Shown here: positions 57,601 through 64,000 of the stretch, piece by piece
How positions within the stretch are numbered: position 1 is the stretch's first letter
How the letters are laid out: the number at the start of each line of letters is the position of its first letter
Origin: Asterochloris sp. CNOR1
Taxonomy: Eukaryota; Chlorophyta; Trebouxiophyceae; Trebouxiales; Trebouxiaceae
Direction: 5' to 3'
NCBI GenBank assembly: GCA_963969365.1
Contig: OZ017759.1
Span: forward strand, 744,001 to 808,000
DNA: 64,000 nucleotides
Program-made: the position numbers and the translations under genes
The notes under the pieces: generated by a model
What the model was told of the DNA's origin: nothing
Database searches by the model: none
The model's input: only the letters and a program-made list of their open reading frames with translations

Positions 57601-59409
57601 CCTGCTGGTAGAGTACCTGGCCCCTTGCTGCACCCCATGAGTTGAAGGCCTTCAAGCTTTCTGCCTGCCAGGCGCCTGCTGGCAGAGATGGGAAGCGCAG
57701 TTTCCTTGCAGAGCCAGCGCTGCAGTGGCAAGCCATGACCCTGCTGGTGCTGCCTATACCCCTGCGCTCTCCTCCTTTGAGACTGCTGCTCATGCGGAGC
57801 CCAATCTGTTGCAGGGCGGGCCATGCGCCTAGTGGGTCCCCTCAACCTTGACAATGCAGAGTGCTTGCTGGCAGAGGTCCACCCTGCATCCCACGCCCCA
57901 ACTCTCCTGCTTGCAGGGTGCGGCCATGCGCCTGCTGGCAGAGTCCTATACCAGTCGGGACCAGGTGGCGCTGATCCCCTTCTGCGGGGACAAGGCGGAC
58001 GTGCTGCTGCCCCCCTCCAAGTCCATCTCCATGGCCAAGAAGAGGCTGGACACATTGCCCTGTGGCGGTGGCAGCCCTCTGGCGCACGCACTGTCCCTGG
58101 TGAGCCTGGTTAGGGTCTGTGACTCTGCTGGCTGGCTTCATTGGCGGCACAGCATGAACGCAGATTGCTGCCCAGTGGTGGTAGCGGCGCTTGGGTGCAC
58201 GCACTGTTGCTTGTGAGCTGCAGCATGTGAATCTGCGGGGCGGCCAAGGGCGCCTGCGCAGCGTGAATGCAAGAAGTTGGACACCCTGCCCCAATGGGGT
58301 GGCAGAACTCTCATGCATGCACTGTCTCTGATGAGGACTAGGGGCCCAAAGCACTCAGTCGTAGGGGTCAGCAGGGGCCTGCTTGAGCTGCGGTTCATTT
58401 GTTGCTCACGCTGCACTCTGCCTGCGAAGCTTGAGGCGCACTGCCAGCATTCAGCACTTTTGGCCTGCTCCCCCATATGAGGCACCGAATGCATGGGGGG
58501 GGCCGCCAGCTTGCAGTTTGCTCAAAGTTCTTGCTTCCACTCTGACGACGCTGGCTGCTGCCCACCGCAGGCCGTGCGGACAGGGCTCAACGCGCAGCAG
58601 CAAGGTGACACTGGGCGCGTAACAGTTATCCTGCTGACAGATGGGCGGGCCAATGTGTCGCTGGCCAAGTCAAATGAGGACCCGGAGGCTCTGAAGCCAG
58701 ATGCACCTAAGCCAACAAAGGTGGGGGCCACCTGTCAAGTGCCCTCCTCATCGCAATACCAGACGGGATGCTTGCTTTTCTTGATCAAGCAGTCAAACAG
58801 GCTGTGCCTAAGGTGCCAAGGCTTGCCCTGCCACCTTGAGCCACACGCGATCACTTGCAGCATACTGCCATGACTGCAGGGTGTGAGCCCAGTGTGAGAC
58901 GTCTTCAAGTGCCCAGCTCCTCTGCAGGACCCAGCTGCAGGTCAAGCCACCCCATCGTTTAGCCCCAGGAGGTCAGGCACATCTGAGGGTCTCGCACCAC
59001 ATCAGCAGCCAAAAGCAGGGTTGCAATGCCGAGACAGCAGTTCCCCTGTCCTGGCCTCCTGATCGGCCTTCACCACAGCTGCTCTCCTCCAGCCTGCAGG
59101 GACTGCCGCAGAAGTGCGCTGCTCGATGTGGCCCAAGACACCACCTGCCCACCCAAATCTCAGCACCATCTCCCCCTGTTTGCCCTGCAGACCGAACTGC
59201 AGGACGAGGTGCGCGACATGGCCAAGCGTCTGGGCGCGGCCAGCATGCAGCTGCTGGTCATCGACACAGAGAACAAGTTTGTGTCCACAGGCTTTGCTGA
59301 GGAGATTGCCAAGGCGGCCCAGGGCAAATACTACTACCTGCCCAACGCCTCAGAGTCCAGCATCGCGGCAGCAGCGTCCAGCGCACTGGCAGCTGCCAAG
59401 TCGGGCTAG
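51631..59409 (+). CDS. CHLD: magnesium chelatase subunit D, plastid-targeted
   Basis: Subunit D of the ChlH-ChlI-ChlD complex that inserts Mg2+ into protoporphyrin IX in the plastid. Fifteen exons: 51631-51820, 51930-52082, 52308-52450, 52748-52885, 53135-53301, 53984-54070, 54473-54596, 55356-55505, 55743-55895, 55983-56051, 56317-56488, 56729-56955, 57917-58099, 58571-58720 and 59191-59409. They add to 775 codons in frame. Exon 1 is basic and free of acidic residues until its end, as in transit peptides; starts at 51,589 or 51,607 are also possible. The AAA+ domain holds GRRGTAKS (Walker A, about residue 124), [12 protein letters not shown] (Walker B) and [20 protein letters not shown] (sensor 1). 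An acidic, proline-rich linker (about residues 410-458) comes next, followed by the von Willebrand A domain with MIDAS residues DASGS (about 580), [10 protein letters not shown] and LLTDGRANV. The protein ends AAKSG. Its regulation is not visible. Confidence 0.95.
53280..53760 (+). repeat. degenerate ~105-bp tandem repeat in CHLD intron 5
   Basis: Starting at the exon 5 end (gggcatcagcatccgtcacc), the intron repeats a pattern of gggcattga, gcatgtgg or gcatgcgg, ccctgtgggcttgaggctgc and ggcaggcagttgcagtgatg about four times with heavy change. The head of each unit recalls the coding edge. Confidence 0.6.
56055..56170 (+). repeat. 59-bp tandem duplication in CHLD intron 10
   Basis: gccacttgagtgcaggaccc and gggcacttgagtgcgggacc, each followed by cagctgaggcatcacc, form two neighbouring copies immediately after exon 10. 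Confidence 0.75.
56990..57260 (+). repeat. decayed copies of CHLD exon 12 inside intron 12
   Basis: Two stretches echo the exon 12 segment that encodes the MIDAS motif. At 57,015-57,065 the order cgcaagg, gcgc, tttgtggtagacgc is kept. At 57,177-57,250 the match is stronger: ctgcgcagcaaga, ctggtgcgtaag, then gtggtggtcgccagcgggt against gtggtggacgccagcgggt in the exon. A third, faint copy is near 57,495-57,530. Confidence 0.65.
57660..57880 (+). repeat. decayed copies of CHLD exon 13 start upstream of the real exon
   Basis: cgcctgctggcagag, which encodes RLLAE of exon 13 at 57,929, is found at about 57,671. A second copy at 57,815-57,875 keeps gcagggcgggccatgcgcct, that is the acceptor plus exon start. 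Confidence 0.65.
58150..58340 (+). repeat. decayed copies of CHLD exon 13 end in the following intron
   Basis: 58,272-58,336 repeats aag-tggacac-ttgcc-gg-ggtggcag-ctct and the cgcactgtccctggtgag donor edge with about 20 percent change. A weaker copy is at 58,165-58,215. Confidence 0.65.
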
Positions 59410-59886
59410 GCTTGCTGGCCCTGGCATGGCTGATTCGCAGCTGCCTCTGCTCAGCCCTGCGCTGTGCAGCAGCGACTCATCAAGCTCTGGGGGAGACGCA
59501 GCTTGAATGGGCTGCTCATTCTCTGTGCTGTGTCAGATGGTCAGGGCAGACCATCTTGTCAGGACACAGTCTCATTAGCCCCTGCTTTTGTCGAGCTTGA
59601 CTCTATGTTGCTCTATGCCCCGTGCAAGCTGCATGATTACTCTCATGCCTGAGCTGCAAGCTTTTCTCTGTGCTTCTGCTAAGTCTCATACAGCTTTCAG
59701 GTGTTCATTTCATGTCAATGATATGTACGGACAACGTGCAAAGCGAGCTATCTACATGGAAGAGCTGTATTCATGTCATGCATTGTGGTTCAGGCAGGAG
59801 TTACTCTGTCAGATGAAAGCAAAAACATAACTCAGGGGGTGGAGAGGGGTGCTGCCGCGCATGGGAGCATGCAGGGTCGCTCAGGG
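59410..59886. other. short convergent 3' region between CHLD and the HVA1-family gene
   Basis: 477 bp, AT-richer than its surroundings. It presumably holds both 3' untranslated regions. No RNA gene or repeat seen. Confidence 0.5.
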
Positions 59887-62800
59887 TCACTTCTTGCCAG
59901 CCTGAGTCTGGGCACGGGTCTTGCGCATTGTTGTGGGCGCAGCAGAGGCCTGCAGGAGCACAAGCGCACGTCAAGCTCAACTTCAGGCCCAGGTCATTCA
60001 ACAACACAGCTCTGCAGCTGTGGGACAGCCCCAGGGCTGGGACAGCACTGCTTTCAGAAGGGGATGAAGCCTGCATCTTGGCATGGCAGTGGCATTCAAG
60101 GAGTGCCTGACCTTCTTTTGGCGCTTGGGGGCCTTAGCTGCGCCACCGGCCTTGCGCTTGGCACCTCCCTTGCCCTTCTTCTCTCCGTCCTCCTCCTTAG
60201 CAGTCTGCACCAACATTGAGACCAGCATGAGGAAGAGCATTGCCCTGCAACAAGGTTGCTTCAGCACTTGCAGAAACACCCTCATGCCCTTGCGTGGAAA
60301 GAATTCTGGCCACTTGCAGGTGCTGAGGCAGCACTGATGGTTCGACTAGCCTGCTGCAGTTGTGCAGCTGCGCTGCAGAGCAACAGGATCTTGCAGAGCT
60401 CAGGGCCTGTGGGAATGTTGGCAAGGTGCAGCCTCATTGTTGCCTCTGCCTCAGCCTAAAATCCCACCTCAGCTGCCTCTGCCTCCTCCATGGGCTCATC
60501 CTCCTGCTCAGCAGCTTCCTTGTCATCCTCCTTGTCGGCCTCCTTCTACAAGGAGACCGACGTGCTTCAGTGACCCTGCTGACTTGCAGATCGCTTTCAC
60601 CAGAGGGCTGGAAGCCAGGTCAGCTGCACAAGTCTCATCGCCTCATGCAGCAGCCCGCAGGAGGGCGCTTGTCTCGCATGCAGGTCAAGCGCAACCGTCC
60701 CAGCATGCAGGTTGGCGACTCACATGCAAGCGGCTTGCATTTTGACCAGCAGGCACCCCAGCAAACACATCATGGGACAGGCTCCCCAATACGCTGATGA
60801 CCCTCGATCGCATGTGGCCAGCACACCCACCTTGGGCATCACCTGGGCATGGTAGTCTCAGGCAAATGCCACAACAGGTCGGCTTGCAAGTGGCCCAGAG
60901 CACTCTGCAGATCAGGGCCCACCTTGGCGGCAGGCTGGGGGGTCTTGTCCTTCTTGGCTGCCTCCTTCTCGGCCGCCTTGGCAGCCTCCTTCTTTTCCGG
61001 CTTCTTCTCCGCAGCCTGCATGCCAGCAAGCACGATGTCAGAACCCAGCAGTCAGCAGCAGGGGGCCCCAGTCAGGAGAGACACAGAGGCCACTGTGAGA
61101 GATGCAAAGGCAGGCAGCCTGTTGCAGAGAGACCACCGTCAACAGGAAATCTCTGGCAAGAGCAGACCCAGTGCTGCCTGGACAGTGTGACCACTCAAGA
61201 CGCACAAGTGCTAACACATCAGCCAGAGAGCATCCTGCTCCTGGCGGCTGCAGCAGGCTTTGCCTTCTCTGCAGGTGCTGTCAGTACAGTCACCACTGCT
61301 GCTGGCACCCCGGCACAGACAGGCTGATTCACCTGCTACTGGCCCCGGCAGGCTCTTTCTTGTCTGTTGGGGCATGCAACTACAGTGGTTCCCCTTGCTG
61401 GTGCACAGCCACTTGCAGTGCAGCAAAAGAGAGACAGCATGGATCGCTGTCTGTTGCAGACAGGGTGACCCACCTTGCCCTGGGCGGCCTCGGCAGGCTT
61501 TGCCTCCTCCTTCTTCTCTGGAGCAGGAGTCTTCTTCTTCTCAGGGGGAGGAGTCTTGCCCTGCAGGCACAAAGGGCAGACATGAAGACGACTCGCTGCA
61601 GCTGACATCTGCTAGCCAGCAGCCCAGCACACAGTGGAGGCTTGCCCTGCAGGCACAGAGGCCGACATGCAGACACCTGCTGCGGTCAGGAATTGGCAAA
61701 TGGCGATCAAACAGGCAGTGTCTGCAGGTTCAAGTAACATTTCAGGTAAAGCAGATGCCCTGGCTAGTTGCTGAAAAATGGGATGCCGGGAAGAAGTACA
61801 TGCATGGGCCATGCAGTCACAGTGCAGCAGTCGTGCAACCCCTCATGCCCCACCCTGACCACAGTGGCAACAGCAAGCCCACCTGACTGCTGGCCTGGCC
61901 TGCAGCAGGCTGGCTGCATGCACAGCAGACGGGGCTGCCGCGGGCTCAGCACTGCGACTGCACGACTCACTGTGGGCTCAGCAACACAAAGGCACCCCCT
62001 CATTCACAGCATTCCTGACACCAAATGCTCAACTTGAGCAGCAGCACACCCACTGTGCCTTTGGCCAAGACTGCAGCAAGGTGGCTGCATGCACATCACC
62101 AGCTCCTATGCAGTCACACCAGCACAACCCACAGCGCCAGTGCTGAAGCCCACCTTGCCATTGGCCTGGGCTGCTGGCTTGTCTACTTCCTCCTTCTTCT
62201 TTTCAGCGGGCGGGGGTGTCTTACCCTGCAGCGCAGTCAAGCACAAAGACATCACCCGAGATGTTGCTGTTGGCGCCCTGCTGTTTAAGCTCGCATCATC
62301 CCAAAAGGCCTTACCTGTGAGCAGCACAGCCTGGCCAGCAGCATTGATGTGCTGCATGGAGCAGCAGATGCAGATCAGACATCTGCCGCTCCATGCACCA
62401 CTCAGGCAGCAGGTGTCATCCACAGAGCGGGCATGCAAGGGCTCAGAGCCCTCGCCGTTGCCACCTCATCCCCGTCACAGCAAGCCTCCCAGGCCACCGT
62501 CTGTTCACCCCCGTCCACCCCACGACTGCATCACCTCGCACCTCCACTGCACTCATAGAGCATCCCTCTGGCCCCCTCGCACCACGCCTCACCTTGCTGG
62601 CGGCAGGCTTGCTGGCCCCCGCCTTGTCCTCCCCCTTGTGAGCGGCGCCCTTCTCCTCAGTGACCTCCAGCTCAGAGCCACGCTTCACGACGGGGTTGCC
62701 CTCTGCAGCAGGCACACATCTGTGAGAGGCACCGAGCAGAGAGAGAGAGACCATACGCCACCAAGTGTCCTCTGCAGCAGGCACGGGGTTGCGCAGATGA

Positions 62801-63795
62801 CCTCGCAGGGCAATCACATGGATGCAGCACCACACTGAGCTCTGCAGGGATCGTTTGATGTGCTGGAGCCTCCCTTGTCATGCAACAGCATGGCAGCACC
62901 AGTGGGTTCTGCTGCTGGTAGCCTCTGCAGCAGGAGGCAGGGGCGAGGGGACCCTGTTATGGGTCGCTCTTTTGTCTGTCTGGCCTCCATGACCCGGGTA
63001 GCTGACCCAGCTCAGAAGTTTGGCAGCTCACTCTTTGTCTGCTCCACAAAGTAGCCTGGGTTCTCAGGGTCAGCATTCTTCTTGATGTCCTTGCCCTTGA
63101 TATGGGCATGCACCTCCCCCTCCTCCTTCTTATCCTTCACGACACCCTCAATGGAGCTGCAGCACAGATTCAGGGGTGAATGTAGACAGACCAGCAACAA
63201 TCTGATGACGGCTGCAGGCAGCAACAGAGCAAGGGCTGTGAATGACGCACCCTGAGTGTGGCTGCAGACAGCAGCAGCAAGTTGCAGGCAATGCGGAGGG
63301 GAAGGCCAGTACACAACAGTCTTAATGAAGCCGCAGGCAGCAGCACCACAGCTCGCACAGAGCGAGTGAAGGGGCAGCAGCAAAGGCGGCCGCCAGCATC
63401 AACAAGAGACACGGAAGAGGCTGCGTCAAGCCAAGTAGTACATGTGATGGCCGCACGTGTCAGCAAACAGACCACCAGCTACTGGCCCCCTGATTTGTTG
63501 CATGTGGAGGACACCATGGCTGGCTTATGATGCAGGGTCCACCAGGCACAGCAGACTGCACCAGCCAGTCTCTAGACTCATACTCAGCTCCACCGAGTGC
63601 ACGAGGCGAGGTACCGACATGGCGTCACCATCTTTCCACTGACAGTTGGTGCCACTGAGCTATGCTGTGAAACCATGGCGCGGCAGGTGATGATGTGGCC
63701 CAGCCTCCCCTCTGGGCCTGACACATCGGGGTGCCCCACCTTTGTCCCCACTTCCACTCGACCTTGTCCCCCACTTCAGGCTTCCCCTCAGACAT
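59887..63795 (-). CDS. HVA1-family (DUF2945) Tudor-type protein with lysine-rich tail
   Basis: 258 residues in nine exons: 63795-63740, 63156-63032, 62702-62593, 62225-62154, 61560-61474, 61015-60923, 60545-60468, 60204-60112 and 59949-59887; the chain closes in frame. Residues 1-75 match the hypervirulence-associated protein 1 Tudor domain: KPEVGDKVEWKWGQ, then EGVVKDKKEEGEVHAHIKGK, ENPGYFVEQTK and NPVVKRGSELEV. The rest is a low-complexity Lys/Glu/Ala/Pro tail. Exons 4 and 5 both begin GKTPPP and end in GK, so one is probably a copy of the other; exons 4-9 all start in phase 0, which lets them be gained or lost freely. Near the end AKRKAGGAAKAPKRQKK looks like a nuclear signal, and the protein closes TQAGKK. 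A chromatin or nucleic-acid role is likely, but the exact function is unknown. Confidence 0.85.
61225..62110 (-). repeat. decayed copies of tail exons in introns of the HVA1-family gene
   Basis: gcaggctttgccttctctgc at 61,250-61,275 echoes exon 5 (gcaggctttgcctcctcctt at 61,492). The stretch at 61,880-61,925 echoes the 3' edge of exon 4 at 62,150-62,180. They look like failed or discarded copies of the repeated tail exons. Confidence 0.5.
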
Positions 63796-64000
63796 GTCTG
63801 CTCAGTTCTGGAGGTCCTGCAGCCAGGGGGTGCAGGATGGCTGGCTGCCCACCCAAACTGGTCCCTGGCCCAACTATGAGGCATCACAGCACAGCATAGC
63901 ACACTCAGTTGAGATGTCTCTGGCTGTCACGCAGACACAACAGAATTGGGCCTTGACGGAGTCAAAGTTCTCTGAGCTCAGAAGCTGCTCTCAGAGTCCG
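63796..64000. other. upstream region of the HVA1-family gene
   Basis: About 200 bp to the window end with no gene seen. It should contain its promoter. Confidence 0.4.

Noticed and set aside
1-64000. tRNA, rRNA or CRISPR features
   Set aside because: No cloverleaf with a proper T-loop, no rRNA core sequence and no regularly spaced direct repeats with unique spacers were seen.

Overview
The window looks like nuclear DNA of a green alga, probably a trebouxiophyte-like chlorophyte. The genes are broken into many short exons with GT-AG introns. They include the magnesium chelatase D subunit of chlorophyll synthesis with a plausible plastid-targeting first exon, a plant-type peptide/nitrate (NPF/POT) transporter and a heme peroxidase. 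The DNA is rich in CAG/CTG and TGCAGG words. Exon models below were built by eye from reading frame, splice signals and family motifs.

Layout. 1-10.8 kb holds two convergent host genes: a long helical multi-exon protein of unknown function (+, cut by the window start) and a secreted heme peroxidase (-). From 10.8 to about 42.8 kb lies an accessory island of mobile DNA. Its left part is a sharply bounded element at 11,269-28,224. It has 3,092-bp terminal inverted repeats that are almost identical, and the 6-bp direct repeat GGTCAT sits against both outer ends. Inside are an HNH/zinc-type gene, separated remnants of a tyrosine recombinase gene, a coiled-coil gene and a captured piece of a host prolyl oligopeptidase gene that contains a satellite. 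The right part of the island (28.3-42.8 kb) carries a possible HUH-type Rep gene, an SF3/D5-type primase-helicase, a DUF6699-like gene, four copies of a repeat with an inverted-repeat core, a Crypton-like tyrosine recombinase and a divergent coiled-coil gene. The recombinase and coiled-coil genes are arranged head to head in both parts, so the two parts are related. I found no capsid, packaging ATPase, polymerase or reverse transcriptase, so I do not assign the island to a known virus-like family.

43.4-64 kb is host sequence again: the NPF/POT transporter (-), CHLD (+, divergent from the transporter) and an HVA1-family Tudor protein with a lysine-rich tail (-, convergent with CHLD). My exon chains for the peroxidase, transporter, CHLD and HVA1 genes all close in frame, at 319, 667, 774 and 258 residues.

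A second theme is that introns of several host genes contain decayed copies of the neighbouring exon edges, splice site included. This suggests introns here grow by tandem duplication across exon-intron junctions.
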